Below the pieces are notes generated by a model that was not told where the DNA came from, searched no databases, and was given only the letters and a program-made list of their open reading frames with translations. From NCBI RefSeq assembly GCF_900110815.1, contig NZ_FOIT01000002.1, forward strand, positions 256,892 to 320,891: a stretch of 64,000 nt of DNA, read 5' to 3'. The position numbers and the translations under genes are program-made. The number at the start of each line of letters is the position of its first letter. Positions within the stretch are counted from its first letter, which is position 1. Shown here piece by piece: positions 25,241 to 36,172 of the stretch. The stretch comes from Aliicoccus persicus (GTDB lineage: Bacteria; Bacillota; Bacilli; Staphylococcales; Salinicoccaceae).

Positions 25241-26568
25241 AGAAGTACTTTAATTTTGAAGAGTTAGGAACGAATTATCGCCGTGAGATTATCGGTGGGA
25301 TCACGACATTTCTCTCTATGGCATACATACTCGCGGTCAACCCATCGATCTTATCGTTGCAAGGTGTCGATGGTATACCGGATTCAATGCGCATGGATAT
25401 GGGTGCGGTATTCGTAGCGACAGCTATTGCCGCATTTGTCGGATGTTTAATTATGGGGCTTTATGCCAAGTTCCCGATAGCAGTCGCTCCCGGTATGGGT
25501 CTCAACGCATTCTTCGCATTCACAGTTGTATTAGCGATGGGTATTCCGTGGCAAACAGCTTTAACCGGCGTTATGTTCTCGGGTATCATCTTCATGTTAC
25601 TCACAGTTGCCGGGCTTAGAGAATACATAATCAATGCGATACCGATGGAGTTAAAGATGGCCGTCAGTGCCGGTATCGGATTTTTCATTACATTTGTTGG
25701 TCTGCAAGGTGCGGGACTTATCGTTGCGGATGATGCGACGCTCGTCGCACTGGGTGACATTAAAAGTTCAACAGTCTTACTCTCTGTTGCAGGTCTCGTC
25801 ATCACAGTGATCTTAATGTCTCGTAAAGTGAAAGGTGCCGTATTTTTCGGTATGATTACGACGGCGATCATCGGTTTAATCTTCGGATTAGTACCGACGC
25901 CAACAGCGATCTTTAGTGCAGCACCAAGCATAGCACCTACTTTCGGTGCAGCGTTTGAAGCATTTGCTGACCCAGCACAACTCTTTACGATCCAGTTCTT
26001 AATCGTCATGTTAACATTCTTATTCGTTGACTTCTTCGATACGGCAGGTACGTTAGTAGGGGTTGCTTCACAGGCGGGATTAATCAAAGACAATAAATTG
26101 CCAGGTGCTCAAAAAGCATTGTTAGCAGATGCGACAGCAACGGTAACGGGTTCTATCTTCGGTACGTCGACAGTAACGAGTTATGTTGAGTCAACAGCGG
26201 GTGTTGCAGCAGGCGCAAGAACAGGTTTTGCTGCAGTCGTAACCGGTGTGTTATTCTTACTCGCGATATTTATCTCACCGCTGATCGTTATGTTTACACC
26301 AGAAGTTACTGCGCCAGCACTGATCATTGTCGGTGCACTGATGGCATCGAACTTGGCGAAGATCAGGTGGACTGAATTTGAAATTGCATTGCCTGCATTC
26401 ATTACGATATTTGTTATGCCGCTTTCATATAGTATCGCAACAGGTATCGCAACAGGATTTATTTTCTATCCAATCGCGATGATTATGGCGGGTCGTAGAA
26501 AGGAAATACATCCTGTTATGTATGGACTTTTCGTCATATTCGTATTATACTTTATCTTCCTAGAATGA
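25237..26568 (+). CDS. NCS2-family purine permease (AzgA/PbuG/PbuO type)
   Basis: 443 residues, about 13 helices. GITTFLSMAYILAVNPSIL near the N-terminus, GMGLNAFFAF, and VDFFDTAGTLVGVASQAG are diagnostic for the AzgA-like branch that imports adenine, guanine or hypoxanthine with protons. GTSTVTSYVESTAG marks the second substrate-binding half. No purine riboswitch is present: the start overlaps the upstream gene. Confidence 0.92.
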   Translation: MKKYFNFEELGTNYRREIIGGITTFLSMAYILAVNPSILSLQGVDGIPDSMRMDMGAVFVATAIAAFVGCLIMGLYAKFPIAVAPGMGLNAFFAFTVVLAMGIPWQTALTGVMFSGIIFMLLTVAGLREYIINAIPMELKMAVSAGIGFFITFVGLQGAGLIVADDATLVALGDIKSSTVLLSVAGLVITVILMSRKVKGAVFFGMITTAIIGLIFGLVPTPTAIFSAAPSIAPTFGAAFEAFADPAQLFTIQFLIVMLTFLFVDFFDTAGTLVGVASQAGLIKDNKLPGAQKALLADATATVTGSIFGTSTVTSYVESTAGVAAGARTGFAAVVTGVLFLLAIFISPLIVMFTPEVTAPALIIVGALMASNLAKIRWTEFEIALPAFITIFVMPLSYSIATGIATGFIFYPIAMIMAGRRKEIHPVMYGLFVIFVLYFIFLE

Positions 26569-26622
26569 TAGTTTCTACTATATAATATGCAAAACAAAAA
26601 TTTCATATAAAAATATATTTTT

Positions 26623-26670
26623 AAAAAGGTGAAAAAATCTTCTATAAACAGTTGATTTCTTCACCTTTTT
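26623..26670 (+). terminator. Terminator of the purine permease gene
   Basis: AAAAAGGTGAA (26623-26633) pairs with TTCACCTTTTT (26660-26670). The symmetric A/T tracts allow action on both strands. Its 3' half lies within the -35/-10 spacer of the S10 promoter. Confidence 0.85.
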
Positions 26671-26680
26671 CGTGTAATAT
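26652..26680 (+). promoter_or_regulatory. Promoter of the S10 operon
   Basis: TTGATT (26652-26657), 17-bp spacer, TAATAT (26675-26680). The expected start near 26687 leaves a leader of about 185 nt before rpsJ. Confidence 0.75.
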
Positions 26681-26686
26681 ATTTAA

Positions 26687-26871
26687 CGTTGGACTTTAAG
26701 TAGGGACCAATGTGTCCTTTTTACCCAAAACCTTATGAATATAAGGTTACTAATCGATGAAGCGAGAGGTTACTGATACACACGGCCGAGTTGCCATGGC
26801 GAAGTGGTAGCAGAAAATTTTCGTGGAGAAGTCTATCAACAAATGATGACGACTATAAAGGAGGTTAAATA
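26687..26871 (+). other. Leader of the S10 operon mRNA
   Basis: A 185-nt untranslated leader with small hairpins: GGAC/GTCC at 26704-26717 followed by a short T-run, and AACCTTA/TAAGGTT at 26729-26748. The rest contains the GAAGCGAGAGGTTACTGATA region and ends in AAAGGAGG. In other bacteria L4 controls the S10 operon through its leader; whether that holds here is unknown. Confidence 0.55.
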
Positions 26872-27180
26872 ATGGCAAAGCAAAAAATTCGTATTCGTTT
26901 AAAAGCGTATGATCACAGAGTGTTGGATCAATCAGCAGAGAAGATTGTAGAGACTGCGAAACGTTCAGGTGCAGAAGTAAGCGGACCAATTCCATTACCA
27001 ACTGAAAAAACAATCTACACAATCTTACGTTCGTACCACATCTACAAGTATTCTCGTGAGCAATTCGAACAACGTACGCACAAACGTCTAATCGACATTT
27101 TAAACCCTACACCGAAAACAGTGGATGCTCTAATGGGCTTAAATTTACCATCAGGTGTAGACATCGAAATTAAATTATAA
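26872..27180 (+). CDS. rpsJ: 30S ribosomal protein S10
   Basis: 102 residues, usual length. [18 protein letters not shown] is diagnostic. S10 sits in the head of the small subunit and is also the NusB partner (NusE) in antitermination. Preceded by AAAGGAGG; first gene of the long ribosomal operon, followed by rplC after 18 bp. Confidence 0.98.
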   Translation: MAKQKIRIRLKAYDHRVLDQSAEKIVETAKRSGAEVSGPIPLPTEKTIYTILRSYHIYKYSREQFEQRTHKRLIDILNPTPKTVDALMGLNLPSGVDIEIKL

Positions 27181-27198
27181 TCAGGAGGTGGACTTTCG

Positions 27199-27861
27199 AT
27201 GACCAAAGGAATCTTAGGTAAAAAAATCGGTATGACTCAAGTGTTCGGTGAGAACGGTGAGTTAATACCAGTAACAGTAGTAGAAGTTAGCGGTAACGTA
27301 GTAATGCAAAAGAAAACTGAAGAAACAGACGGTTACAACGCATTGCAAATCGGTTACGGAGACAAAAGAGACTATTTAGCAAGCGCGAGAAGTAACAAGT
27401 ATGCAAACAGAGCAGAACAGGGGCACGCGAAAAAATCGGGTGCAACGCCTAAGCGCTTCGTACGTGAATTCACAGACATCGACTTAGATGGTCTTGAATT
27501 AGGTCAAGAAGTCCCTGTAGATACATTTGCTGCAGGCGACGTCGTTGATGTTACGGGTGTTTCTAAAGGTAAAGGTTTCCAAGGTAACATTAAGCGTCAC
27601 AACCATGCACGTGGACCAATGAGTCACGGTTCTCGCTTCCACAGAAGTACAGGATCAATCGGTATGGCTGCAGACCCAGCTAAAATTCAAAAAGGTAAAG
27701 CAATGCCAGGCCGCATGGGCGGAGAGCAAGTAACTTTACAGAATTTAGAAGTTGTTAAAGTAGACGTAGAAAACGGCGTTGTCCTTATTAAAGGTAACGT
27801 TCCAGGACCTAGAAAAGGTTTTGTGAAAATTCAATCAGCAACGAAAAGGAAAGAACAATAA
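27199..27861 (+). CDS. rplC: 50S ribosomal protein L3
   Basis: 220 residues. [15 protein letters not shown] at the N-terminus and the central loop [14 protein letters not shown], which reaches toward the peptidyl transferase centre, are typical; the MGGEQVT segment is intact. Early assembly protein that binds the 3' part of 23S rRNA. AGGAGGTGG precedes the ATG. Confidence 0.98.
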   Translation: MTKGILGKKIGMTQVFGENGELIPVTVVEVSGNVVMQKKTEETDGYNALQIGYGDKRDYLASARSNKYANRAEQGHAKKSGATPKRFVREFTDIDLDGLELGQEVPVDTFAAGDVVDVTGVSKGKGFQGNIKRHNHARGPMSHGSRFHRSTGSIGMAADPAKIQKGKAMPGRMGGEQVTLQNLEVVKVDVENGVVLIKGNVPGPRKGFVKIQSATKRKEQ

Positions 27862-27889
27862 TTGAGTCTTTGAGGAAGGGAGGATAATT

Positions 27890-28513
27890 ATGTCAAACAT
27901 TGATGTTTTATCTAGAGAAGGTAAAAAAGTAAATACAATTGAATTGAATGAAGAAATTTTTGGAATTGAACCAAATCAACATGTATTGTTTGAAGCGGTA
28001 AACCTACAGCGTGCATCATTACGCAGTGGTACACACAAAGTGAAAAACCGTGGTGAAGTACGTGGCGGTGGTAGAAAGCCATTCAGACAAAAAGGTACTG
28101 GTAGAGCACGTCAAGGTACATTAACTGCACCGAATATGCGCAGCGGTGGTGTTGTGTTCGGTCCAACGCCAAGAAAGTACGGATATAAAATGCCGAAGAA
28201 GATGCGCCGTTTAGCACTTCGTTCAGCAATCTCAGCGAAAGTACAAGAAGATGCATTCGTAGCACTTGAAAACTTTACGCTTGATGCACCAAAAACAAAA
28301 GATATGATCAGCGTGTTTAACAACCTTGATGCAAACAAGAAAGTCTTACTTGTTTTAGAAAATGAGGATGTAAACATTGAATTATCTTCAAGAAATATTA
28401 CAGGTGTTACTGTGTTAACACCGGAACAGTTAAATGTTCTAGATATTCTTTCTGCTAATCGTGTCATCTTTACTGAAGGTGCAATTTCTAAAGCAGAGGA
28501 GGTACTTCTCTAA
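27890..28513 (+). CDS. rplD: 50S ribosomal protein L4
   Basis: 207 residues. The extended loop [19 protein letters not shown] (about residues 62-80) lines the exit tunnel and is where macrolide-resistance changes occur; no deletion or insertion is obvious. It ends sharing one base with the rplW start (TAATG). Confidence 0.98.
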   Translation: MSNIDVLSREGKKVNTIELNEEIFGIEPNQHVLFEAVNLQRASLRSGTHKVKNRGEVRGGGRKPFRQKGTGRARQGTLTAPNMRSGGVVFGPTPRKYGYKMPKKMRRLALRSAISAKVQEDAFVALENFTLDAPKTKDMISVFNNLDANKKVLLVLENEDVNIELSSRNITGVTVLTPEQLNVLDILSANRVIFTEGAISKAEEVLL

Positions 28514-28785
28514 TGGAAGCACGCGATATTATTAAACGCCCGGTGATTACTGAATCATCAGCAGCGGCAATGGAATTAGACAAGTATACATTTGATGTTG
28601 ATGTTCGTGCGAACAAAACTCAAGTGAAACACGCAATCGAAGAGATCTTCGATGTAACAGTTGAAAAAGTAAACATTATGAACGTTAAGCCGAAGAAAAA
28701 ACGCATGGGTCGTTATGTCGGTTATACAAACAGAAGAAGAAAAGCGATTGTGACACTATCAGAAGGTACAATCGACTTACTATAA
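28513..28785 (+). CDS. rplW: 50S ribosomal protein L23
   Basis: 90 residues; [17 protein letters not shown] and [20 protein letters not shown] are typical. L23 sits at the tunnel exit and is the docking site of trigger factor and SRP. Translationally coupled to rplD by a one-base overlap, with AGAGGAGG just inside rplD. Confidence 0.98.
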   Translation: MEARDIIKRPVITESSAAAMELDKYTFDVDVRANKTQVKHAIEEIFDVTVEKVNIMNVKPKKKRMGRYVGYTNRRRKAIVTLSEGTIDLL

Positions 28786-28817
28786 ACAATTGATACCATT
28801 AAGGAGGTAATGAGCAG

Positions 28818-29648
28818 ATGGCATTGAAAAAATATAAGCCAACCACGAATGCTCGTCGTAATATGACAAGCTTGGACTTTGCCGAAATCACTTCGACAAC
28901 GCCTGAAAAGTCATTATTACAACCGCTACCGAAAAGAGCGGGGAGAAACAATCAAGGTAAAATCACAGTGCGTCATCACGGCGGAGGACACAAACGTCAA
29001 TACCGCGTGATCGACTTCAAGAGAAATAAAGATAACGTACCAGCGACAGTTGCAACAATCGAGTACGATCCAAACCGTTCAGCAAACATTGCATTGTTAC
29101 ATTATGCGGATGGAGAAAAAAGATACATCATCGCACCTAAAGGAATTACTGTAGGAACTGAAGTGATGAGTGGAACGGATGCAGACATTAAATTAGGTAA
29201 CGCGTTACCTTTATCTGATATCCCAGTTGGTACAGTCGTACACAACATCGAATTAAAACCTGGTCGTGGTGGACAGTTAGTCCGTTCGGCAGGAGCGAGT
29301 GCACAGGTACTTGGTAAAGAAGGTAAATACGTACTTGTCAGATTAGGTTCTGGTGAAGTTCGTATGATTCTTGCAACTTGCCGTGCAACAATCGGTGCAG
29401 TTGGTAACGAGCAGCATGAACTTGTTAACATCGGTAAAGCCGGTCGTTCAAGATGGATGCGCAAGCGTCCGACAGTTCGTGGTTCTGTAATGAACCCTAA
29501 CGATCACCCACACGGTGGTGGTGAAGGTCGTGCGCCAATCGGTCGTCCGTCTCCAATGTCACCATGGGGTAAACCTACTCTTGGTAAGAAGACAAGAAAA
29601 GGTAAAAACCGTTCAAACAAATTAATCGTAAGAAAACGTAAGAAATAA
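28818..29648 (+). CDS. rplB: 50S ribosomal protein L2
   Basis: 276 residues. The conserved [14 protein letters not shown] stretch near the C-terminus holds the histidine linked to peptidyl transferase function. Primary 23S binder, needed for subunit association. Preceded by AAGGAGG. A 7-bp stem without T-run (CGCAAGC / GCTTGCG, 29656-29674) lies between this gene and rpsS and might be an RNA-processing or pausing element. Confidence 0.98.
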   Translation: MALKKYKPTTNARRNMTSLDFAEITSTTPEKSLLQPLPKRAGRNNQGKITVRHHGGGHKRQYRVIDFKRNKDNVPATVATIEYDPNRSANIALLHYADGEKRYIIAPKGITVGTEVMSGTDADIKLGNALPLSDIPVGTVVHNIELKPGRGGQLVRSAGASAQVLGKEGKYVLVRLGSGEVRMILATCRATIGAVGNEQHELVNIGKAGRSRWMRKRPTVRGSVMNPNDHPHGGGEGRAPIGRPSPMSPWGKPTLGKKTRKGKNRSNKLIVRKRKK

Positions 29649-29701
29649 TAAGTTGCGCAAGCGCTAAGCTTGCGTGAACTACTTAAGAAGGAGGCCACAT
29701 A

Positions 29702-29980
29702 ATGGCACGTAGTCTTAAAAAAGGACCTTTCGTCGATGATCATCTTATGAAAAAAGTTGAGAACATGAACGAAGGCAACAAAAAAAGCGTAATTAAAACT
29801 TGGTCACGTCGCTCAACAATCTTCCCTAACTTCATCGGTCATACAATCGCTGTATACGATGGACGTAAACACGTACCGGTGTTTATCACAGAAGACATGG
29901 TGGGTCACAAACTTGGAGAGTTCGCACCAACAAGAACTTTCAAAGGCCACGGCGACGACGATAAAAAGACGAAGAGATAA
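29702..29980 (+). CDS. rpsS: 30S ribosomal protein S19
   Basis: 92 residues; [19 protein letters not shown] and [16 protein letters not shown] are family signatures. It works with S13 in the head, near the decoding end of A-site tRNA. GAAGGAGG precedes the ATG; rplV follows after 31 bp. Confidence 0.98.
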   Translation: MARSLKKGPFVDDHLMKKVENMNEGNKKSVIKTWSRRSTIFPNFIGHTIAVYDGRKHVPVFITEDMVGHKLGEFAPTRTFKGHGDDDKKTKR

Positions 29981-30011
29981 GATAATTTTTTATTGAGGAG
30001 GAACGAGACAT

Positions 30012-30500
30012 ATGCAAGCGAAAGCGAAAGTGAGAACAGTTCGAATCGCACCGCGTAAAGTAAGAATGGTTTTAGACCTAGTTCGCGGTAAAGAAGTACA
30101 AGAAGCATTAGCGATTTTGCAACTGACAAATAAAAGAACGTCTCCAGTTGTTGAGAAGTTAATCAAATCAGCTGTAGCAAATGCTGAGCACAACTATGAC
30201 ATGGACATTGACAGCCTGTTTGTATCTGAAATATATGCAGATGAAGGACCGACGTTGAAACGTTTCCGTCCACGTGCAAAAGGTAGTGCATCTAGAATCA
30301 ACAAGAGAACATCACATATCACTGTTGTATTAGAAGAGTTTGATTATGTTGAAGAAGATGAAGTAGAGGCACCTGTTGAAACGACTGAAGAAGATGCAGT
30401 AGAAGAAACAGAAGAAGCTAATAACCAACCTGCAGATGCAGCGGTTGAAGAAGAAACAGCAACTGAAGCAGACACTGAAGAAAAAACAAGCAAAGCATAA
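30012..30500 (+). CDS. rplV: 50S ribosomal protein L22 with an acidic C-terminal extension
   Basis: 162 residues; bacterial L22 is usually about 110-117. The canonical part ([20 protein letters not shown] to ITVVLEEF, about residues 1-112) is complete, including the beta-hairpin that lines the exit tunnel. A tail of about 48 residues follows, dominated by E, D, T and A ([20 protein letters not shown]). It keeps the frame, ends 18 bp before rpsC and shows no stop or shift, so it appears to be translated. Function of the tail unknown. Confidence 0.95.
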   Translation: MQAKAKVRTVRIAPRKVRMVLDLVRGKEVQEALAILQLTNKRTSPVVEKLIKSAVANAEHNYDMDIDSLFVSEIYADEGPTLKRFRPRAKGSASRINKRTSHITVVLEEFDYVEEDEVEAPVETTEEDAVEETEEANNQPADAAVEEETATEADTEEKTSKA

Positions 30501-30518
30501 TTTAAGGAGGGAATTAGT

Positions 30519-31163
30519 TTGGGTCAAAAGATTAATCCTATTGGTTTCCGTACAGGCGTCATTCGTGATTGGGAAGCAAATTGGTATGCAGACAAAGAAT
30601 TTGCAACGCTTTTACATGAAGACTTAAAAGTACGTGAATATATTGAGAAAAATTTAGTAGATGCTGCAGTTTCTAAAGTTGAGATCGAACGTGCAGCAAA
30701 CCGTGTGAACATTACGCTTCATACTGGTAAACCGGGCATGGTAATTGGTAAAGGTGGTAGCGAAATCGATAAACTTCGCAACGCTTTAACTCAATTAACA
30801 AACAAAAAAGTACATATCAATGTGATCGAAGTGAAGAAAATTGATATGGATGCAAAATTAGTAGCAGAAAACATCGCGCGTCAATTAGAAAACCGCGTGT
30901 CGTTCAGAAGAGCGCAAAAACAAGCATTACAACGTGCTATGAAAGCTGGCGCTAAAGGTATTAAAACACAAGTTTCAGGTCGTCTTGGCGGTGCGGATAT
31001 CGCACGTGCAGAAGGTTACAGTGAAGGTACAGTACCACTCCATACACTTCGTGCTGACATCGATTATGCTCACGAAGAAGCAGACACTACTTATGGTAAG
31101 TTAGGCGTTAAAGTATGGATCTACCGTGGAGAAGTTCTTCCTGTTAAGAAAAATAGCAAGTAA
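30519..31163 (+). CDS. rpsC: 30S ribosomal protein S3
   Basis: 214 residues, TTG start at 30519 after AAGGAGGG. The KH domain motif [15 protein letters not shown] is intact. S3 forms part of the mRNA entry channel and its helicase centre with S4 and S5. Followed by rplP after 13 bp. Confidence 0.98.
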   Translation: MGQKINPIGFRTGVIRDWEANWYADKEFATLLHEDLKVREYIEKNLVDAAVSKVEIERAANRVNITLHTGKPGMVIGKGGSEIDKLRNALTQLTNKKVHINVIEVKKIDMDAKLVAENIARQLENRVSFRRAQKQALQRAMKAGAKGIKTQVSGRLGGADIARAEGYSEGTVPLHTLRADIDYAHEEADTTYGKLGVKVWIYRGEVLPVKKNSK

Positions 31164-31176
31164 GGAGGACAATTAA

Positions 31177-31611
31177 ATGTTATTACCGAAAAGAGTAAAG
31201 TATCGTCGTCAACACCGTCCAGATACTAAAGGACGTTCAAAAGGCGGTAACCAAGTTAACTTTGGTGAATATGGATTACAAGCGACAACGACGTCAAGAA
31301 TTACGTCGAGACAAATAGAGTCAGCGCGTATCGCGATGACACGTTTCATGAAGCGTGGCGGTAAAGTGTGGATCAACATTTTCCCACATACACCATACAC
31401 GAAAAAACCTCTTGAAGTACGTATGGGTTCAGGTAAAGGTGCTGTCGAAGGATGGGTAGCGGTTGTAAAACCTGGTCGCGTTATGTTCGAGGTTGCAGGT
31501 GTAGAAGAAGAGGTAGCGAGAGAAGCACTCCGTTTAGCGAGTCACAAACTACCTGTTAAAACTAAAATTGTTAAACGTCAAGAATTAGGTGGTGATACGA
31601 ATGAAAGCTAA
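31177..31611 (+). CDS. rplP: 50S ribosomal protein L16
   Basis: 144 residues; [16 protein letters not shown] and [12 protein letters not shown] are typical. L16 helps position A-site tRNA and is a late assembly protein. Its 3' end overlaps rpmC by 11 bp. Confidence 0.98.
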   Translation: MLLPKRVKYRRQHRPDTKGRSKGGNQVNFGEYGLQATTTSRITSRQIESARIAMTRFMKRGGKVWINIFPHTPYTKKPLEVRMGSGKGAVEGWVAVVKPGRVMFEVAGVEEEVAREALRLASHKLPVKTKIVKRQELGGDTNES

Positions 31612-31810
31612 TGAAATCCGCGATTTATCAACAACGGAAATCGAAACAAATGTCAAAGAATTAAAAGAAGAATTGTTTAACTTACGCTTTCAACTAGCTA
31701 CAGGTCAGCTAGAGAACACTGCTCGTATCAAAGAGGTAAGAAAAACAATTGCACGCATGAAAACGACGATTCGTGCGCGTGAACTTGACGCAGCTAAAGA
31801 TAACCAATAA
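31601..31810 (+). CDS. rpmC: 50S ribosomal protein L29
   Basis: 69 residues from ATG 31601 after GGTGGTGAT; a GTG-type upstream start at 31589 would add four residues and is not preferred. [20 protein letters not shown] is the family start. L29 lies beside L23 at the tunnel exit. Confidence 0.96.
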   Translation: MKANEIRDLSTTEIETNVKELKEELFNLRFQLATGQLENTARIKEVRKTIARMKTTIRARELDAAKDNQ

Positions 31811-31828
31811 TTAAGGGAGGTAATCATT

Positions 31829-32098
31829 GTGGAAGAAAACACTCAAAAAGAACAAAAAACGTACCAAGGTCGTGTTGTGTCTGACAAAATGGACAAAACA
31901 ATCTCAGTATTGATCGAAACGTACAAAAAACATCCGATTATTGGTAAACGTGTTAAGTATTCTAAAAAGTACAAAGCACATGATGAAAACAACTCTGCGA
32001 AAATGGGCGACATCGTAAGAATTGAAGCTACACGTCCACTTTCTGCAACTAAGCGTTATCGTTTAGTAGAGATCGTAGAAGAATCAGTAATTATTTAA
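31829..32098 (+). CDS. rpsQ: 30S ribosomal protein S17
   Basis: 89 residues with a GTG start after [26 protein letters not shown] and the [14 protein letters not shown] stretch mark S17, a primary 16S rRNA binder of the 5' domain. rplN follows after 26 bp. Confidence 0.98.
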   Translation: MEENTQKEQKTYQGRVVSDKMDKTISVLIETYKKHPIIGKRVKYSKKYKAHDENNSAKMGDIVRIEATRPLSATKRYRLVEIVEESVII

Positions 32099-32124
32099 TT
32101 TAATCGAACAAAGGAGGTTGCAAC

Positions 32125-32493
32125 ATGATCCAGACTGAATCACGCTTGAAAGTAGCAGACAACTCTGGTGCGCGTGAAGTGCTCGCAATTAAAGTACTTG
32201 GCGGAACTGGTCGTAAAACTGCGAACATTGGTGATGTAATCGTTGCATCTGTAAAACATGCAACACCAGGCGGCGTTGTTAAAAAAGGCGAAGTCGTTAA
32301 AGCTGTTATCGTTAGAACTAAATCTGGTGTACGCCGTGAAGATGGTTCTTATATAAAATTTGATGAAAATGCATGTGTCATTATCCGTGATGACAAAGGT
32401 CCAAGAGGTACACGTATCTTTGGTCCAGTCGCACGTGAACTACGTGAAGGTAACTTCATGAAGATCGTGTCACTTGCACCAGAAGTACTATAA
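32125..32493 (+). CDS. rplN: 50S ribosomal protein L14
   Basis: 122 residues; [19 protein letters not shown] is nearly universal. L14 forms an intersubunit bridge and is the binding site of the silencing factor RsfS. Preceded by AAAGGAGG; rplX follows after 18 bp. Confidence 0.98.
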   Translation: MIQTESRLKVADNSGAREVLAIKVLGGTGRKTANIGDVIVASVKHATPGGVVKKGEVVKAVIVRTKSGVRREDGSYIKFDENACVIIRDDKGPRGTRIFGPVARELREGNFMKIVSLAPEVL

Positions 32494-32511
32494 TAAAGGA
32501 GGTCAGACGAT

Positions 32512-32841
32512 ATGCACGTAAGAAGTGGAGATAAAGTCGTTGTAATCAGCGGTAAAGATAAAGGCAAAACTGGCGTTGTACTTACAGCTTTCCCTAAAAA
32601 GGATCGCGTGATCGTAGAAGGCGTTAACATCATGAAAAAACACCAAAAACCATCACAGATGAATCCTGAGGGCGGAATCTTAGAAACAGAAGCGCCGATC
32701 CATGTATCGAATGTTATGCACGTTGACCCTGAGAGTGGAGAACGTACACGTGTGCGTTTCGATATAAAAGATGATGGAAGCAAAGTAAGAGTTGCAGTTA
32801 AGTCAGGTAAAGAATTACCGACATCGAACGATAGAAAGTAA
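32512..32841 (+). CDS. rplX: 50S ribosomal protein L24
   Basis: 109 residues with the KOW motif [18 protein letters not shown] at the N-terminus. L24 starts assembly of the large subunit. AAGGAGGTC precedes the ATG. Confidence 0.98.
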   Translation: MHVRSGDKVVVISGKDKGKTGVVLTAFPKKDRVIVEGVNIMKKHQKPSQMNPEGGILETEAPIHVSNVMHVDPESGERTRVRFDIKDDGSKVRVAVKSGKELPTSNDRK

Positions 32842-32865
32842 TAGTTCAGAGAGGAGGTCCACGAG

Positions 32866-33405
32866 ATGGCTCGTTTAAAAGAAAGATATGATGAAACAAT
32901 CAAAAATTCACTAGTTGAAAAATTTAATTACTCATCAGTAATGCAAGCACCAAAAATTGAAAAAATCGTTGTGAACATGGGTGTAGGTGATGCAGTTCAA
33001 AACGCAAAGGTATTAGATACTGCTGTTGAAGAACTTCAAGCAATCACTGGTCAAAAACCACTTGTCACAAAAGCTAGAAAATCAATCGCAACATTCCGTT
33101 TACGTGAAGGTATGCCAATCGGAGCGAAAGTAACATTACGCGGTGAGAGAATGTATGAGTTCTTAGATAAGCTTGTAGCAGTTGCACTTCCACGTGTTCG
33201 TGACTTTAGAGGTGTATCTAAAAAAGCATTTGATGGTCGTGGTAACTACACGTTAGGTATTAAAGAGCAAATTATCTTCCCAGAAATTGATTACGATAAA
33301 GTATCAAAAGTACGCGGTATGGACATCGTTATTGTAACGACTGCAAACACAGACGAAGAAGCGCGTGAGTTATTAACTCAATTTGGTATGCCGTTTCAAA
33401 AGTAA
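32866..33405 (+). CDS. rplE: 50S ribosomal protein L5
   Basis: 179 residues, the standard length. [19 protein letters not shown] and [20 protein letters not shown] are family motifs. L5 binds 5S rRNA in the central protuberance and contacts P-site tRNA. Preceded by GAGGAGG. Confidence 0.98.
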   Translation: MARLKERYDETIKNSLVEKFNYSSVMQAPKIEKIVVNMGVGDAVQNAKVLDTAVEELQAITGQKPLVTKARKSIATFRLREGMPIGAKVTLRGERMYEFLDKLVAVALPRVRDFRGVSKKAFDGRGNYTLGIKEQIIFPEIDYDKVSKVRGMDIVIVTTANTDEEARELLTQFGMPFQK

Positions 33406-33412
33406 TTAATAA

Positions 33413-33610
<198 letters not shown>

Positions 33611-33640
33611 GCCGTATAATTCGAAAGGAGGCAACTCATA

Positions 33641-34039
33641 ATGACAATGACAGACCCAATAGCGGATATGCTAACTCGCATTAGAAATGCAAACATTGTA
33701 AAACACGACGTTTTAGAAATCCCTGCATCAAACATTAAAAAAGAGATTGCAGAAATTCTAAAAGCTGAAGGTTTTATCAAAAATGTTGAATATATTGAAG
33801 ATGACAAACAAGGTATCATTCGTGTGTTCTTAAAATATGGTGTTAAAGAAGAGCGTGTAATCACAGGATTAAAACGTATCTCTAAACCAGGTTTAAGAGT
33901 ATATGCAAAGCGCGAAGAGCTACCAAAAGTACTTAACGGTTTAGGTGTTGCATTGATTTCAACATCTGAAGGTGTACTTACTGATAAAGAAGCACGTAAA
34001 AGAAATGTCGGCGGCGAAGTACTCGCTTACGTCTGGTAA
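33641..34039 (+). CDS. rpsH: 30S ribosomal protein S8
   Basis: 132 residues; [17 protein letters not shown] at the start and [22 protein letters not shown] at the end. Primary binder of the 16S central domain and, in E. coli, translational repressor of the spc operon. Confidence 0.98.
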   Translation: MTMTDPIADMLTRIRNANIVKHDVLEIPASNIKKEIAEILKAEGFIKNVEYIEDDKQGIIRVFLKYGVKEERVITGLKRISKPGLRVYAKREELPKVLNGLGVALISTSEGVLTDKEARKRNVGGEVLAYVW

Positions 34040-34060
34040 AAATCAAGGAGGTGCAAAGCA

Positions 34061-34597
34061 ATGAGTCGTGTTGGTAAAAAAGTAATCGAAGTACCTAAAG
34101 ATGTAGAAGTTACAATCGACGGTACACACGTTACAGTTAAAGGTCCTAAAGGGGAACTTTCAAACACTTTCCACGAGGAAATGACATACAATTTAGAAGA
34201 TGGTCAATTAGAAGTTGTTCGTCCAAGTGATTCTAAAGAGCACAGAATGCACCATGGAACGACACGTGCGTTATTAAACAACATGGTTGAGGGTGTCTCT
34301 AAAGGATTCGTGAAAGAATTAGAACTAGTCGGTGTTGGTTACCGTGCACAAATGCAAGGGAACAAACTTGTGCTAAGCGTTGGTCTTTCACACCCAGTTG
34401 AATTTGTATCGGGTGATAACTTAACAATCTCTGTTGAGAAAAACACTCAGATCAAAATCGAAGGAAACAACAAAGAGGAAGTTGGAGCACTTGCTTCAAA
34501 TATCCGCAAAGTACGTCCACCAGAGCCTTACAAAGGTAAAGGTATTCGCTACAAAGGTGAACACATCCGTCGTAAAGAAGGTAAAACTGGTAAATAA
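34061..34597 (+). CDS. rplF: 50S ribosomal protein L6
   Basis: 178 residues with two tandem L6 domains; [20 protein letters not shown] and the late [16 protein letters not shown] are diagnostic. Located near the factor-binding region beneath the L7/L12 stalk. rplR follows after 22 bp. Confidence 0.98.
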   Translation: MSRVGKKVIEVPKDVEVTIDGTHVTVKGPKGELSNTFHEEMTYNLEDGQLEVVRPSDSKEHRMHHGTTRALLNNMVEGVSKGFVKELELVGVGYRAQMQGNKLVLSVGLSHPVEFVSGDNLTISVEKNTQIKIEGNNKEEVGALASNIRKVRPPEPYKGKGIRYKGEHIRRKEGKTGK

Positions 34598-34619
34598 TTA
34601 ATAGTGAGGAGTGACATGA

Positions 34620-34982
34620 ATGATCGCTAAAATTGATAAAAACAAAGTGCGTCGTAAGCGTCACGGACGAGTTAGAAATAAATTGTCTGGTACAGCAGAA
34701 AGACCACGTTTAAACGTATATCGTTCAAACAAACATATTTACGCACAAGTGATTAACGATGTTGATCAAGTAACTTTAGCAAGTGCCTCTACTAAAGATC
34801 CAGCGTTTACTTTAGAACTCGGATCAAATATTGAAGCAGCAAAAGTTGTTGGTGAGCTCGTTGCAAAACGTGCAAAAGAAAATGGTGTTGACACAGTGGT
34901 ATTTGACCGCGGTGGCTATTTATATCATGGACGTGTGAAAGCATTGGCTGATGCAGCACGTGAAAACGGATTAGAATTTTAA
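34620..34982 (+). CDS. rplR: 50S ribosomal protein L18
   Basis: 120 residues; [18 protein letters not shown] and [20 protein letters not shown] are family motifs. Binds 5S rRNA with L5. The ATG at 34620 follows GAGGAG. Confidence 0.98.
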   Translation: MIAKIDKNKVRRKRHGRVRNKLSGTAERPRLNVYRSNKHIYAQVINDVDQVTLASASTKDPAFTLELGSNIEAAKVVGELVAKRAKENGVDTVVFDRGGYLYHGRVKALADAARENGLEF

Positions 34983-34999
34983 TCGAAGGAGGTAAAAAC

Positions 35000-35500
35000 A
35001 TGGCTCGTAGAGAAAGAGAACCACAAGAATTTGAAGAACGTGTTGTTACGATTAACCGTATTGCAAAAGTTGTAAAAGGTGGTCGTCGTTTCCGTTTCTC
35101 TGCTTTAGTAGTAGTAGGGGATAGAAAAGGTCGCGTTGGATTCGGTACAGGTAAAGCACAAGAAGTACCTGAAGCGATTAAGAAAGCAATCGAAGCTGCG
35201 AAGAAAGATCTTGTAGAAGTACCTCTAGTTGATGGTACAATTCCACATGAGATCATTGGTACATTCAGTTCTGGCCGCGTATTCATGAAGCCTGCTGCTC
35301 CAGGTACTGGGGTTATCGCTGGTGGTCCAGTTCGTGCGGTACTTGAACTTGCTGGTGTAACAGATATCTTAAGTAAATCATTAGGTGCGAATACACCAAT
35401 TAACGTAGTTCGTGCAACAATGACTGGATTAACTGAACTTAAAAACGCTGAAGATGTTGCTAAACTTCGCGGAAAAACAGTTGAAGAGTTATTAAACTAA
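35000..35500 (+). CDS. rpsE: 30S ribosomal protein S5
   Basis: 166 residues. The dsRNA-binding-like N-domain ([20 protein letters not shown]) contains the loop where spectinomycin-resistance changes occur; it appears normal. S5 affects decoding fidelity with S4. Followed by rpmD after 21 bp. Confidence 0.98.
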   Translation: MARREREPQEFEERVVTINRIAKVVKGGRRFRFSALVVVGDRKGRVGFGTGKAQEVPEAIKKAIEAAKKDLVEVPLVDGTIPHEIIGTFSSGRVFMKPAAPGTGVIAGGPVRAVLELAGVTDILSKSLGANTPINVVRATMTGLTELKNAEDVAKLRGKTVEELLN

Positions 35501-35521
35501 TTAAAGTGAGGAGGGATTCCG

Positions 35522-35701
35522 TTGGCACAAATTAAAGTTACCCTCATTAAAAGTGTAATTGGGAAACCAGAAACGCAAAGAAAAACAGTTGAATCTTTAG
35601 GATTCACAAAGTTAAATCAGACGAAAGTCTTTGAAGATACACCTCAAGTAAGAGGTCAAGTGAATAAAGTAGGACATATGCTTTCTGTAGAAGAAGCATA
35701 A
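35522..35701 (+). CDS. rpmD: 50S ribosomal protein L30
   Basis: 59 residues, TTG start at 35522 with GAGGAGGG upstream. The translation begins MAQIKVTLIKSVIGKPETQ, with the typical GRPE-like contact region, and ends GHMLSVEEA. It fills the gap between rpsE and rplO in the usual spc order. Confidence 0.95.
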   Translation: MAQIKVTLIKSVIGKPETQRKTVESLGFTKLNQTKVFEDTPQVRGQVNKVGHMLSVEEA

Positions 35702-35729
35702 ATGATATTATGTACAAGGAGGTGCTCAC

Positions 35730-36170
35730 ATGAAATTACATGAGTTAAAGCCTGTAGAAGGTGCACGTAAGAATCGTAAACGTGTTGGGCGTGGTATGTC
35801 ATCTGGTCATGGTAAGACAGCAGGTCGTGGTCATGACGGACAAAATTCACGTTCAGGCGGTGGCGTAGGTCCTGTGTTCGAAGGTGGTCAATTACCATTA
35901 TTCCGCAGAATTCCTAAACGTGGATTCAACAACATCAACCGTAAAGAATATGCAATTGTTAATTTAGATGACTTAAATCGCTTTGACGAAGGAACAGAAG
36001 TTACTCCGGCTCTTATGATCGAGAACGGTCTTGTTAAAAAAGAAAAATCTGGCATTAAAGTGTTAGGTAACGGTAAACTCGAGAAGAAGTTAACGATTAA
36101 AGCTCATAGATTTTCTACTTCAGCTGCAAAGGCAATTGAGGAACAGGGCGGAAATTACGAGGTGATCTAA
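35730..36170 (+). CDS. rplO: 50S ribosomal protein L15
   Basis: 146 residues; [20 protein letters not shown] and the glycine-rich [20 protein letters not shown] are typical. Late assembly protein of the large subunit. AAGGAGG precedes the ATG; secY starts 2 bp after the stop, so coupling is likely. Confidence 0.98.
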   Translation: MKLHELKPVEGARKNRKRVGRGMSSGHGKTAGRGHDGQNSRSGGGVGPVFEGGQLPLFRRIPKRGFNNINRKEYAIVNLDDLNRFDEGTEVTPALMIENGLVKKEKSGIKVLGNGKLEKKLTIKAHRFSTSAAKAIEEQGGNYEVI

Positions 36171-36172
36171 TC

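Noticed and set aside
25461-26093. 210-residue minus-strand ORF
   Set aside because: Antisense shadow of the purine permease with a composition typical of shadow frames.
32349-32903. 184-residue minus-strand ORF
   Set aside because: Shadow of rplN and rplX.
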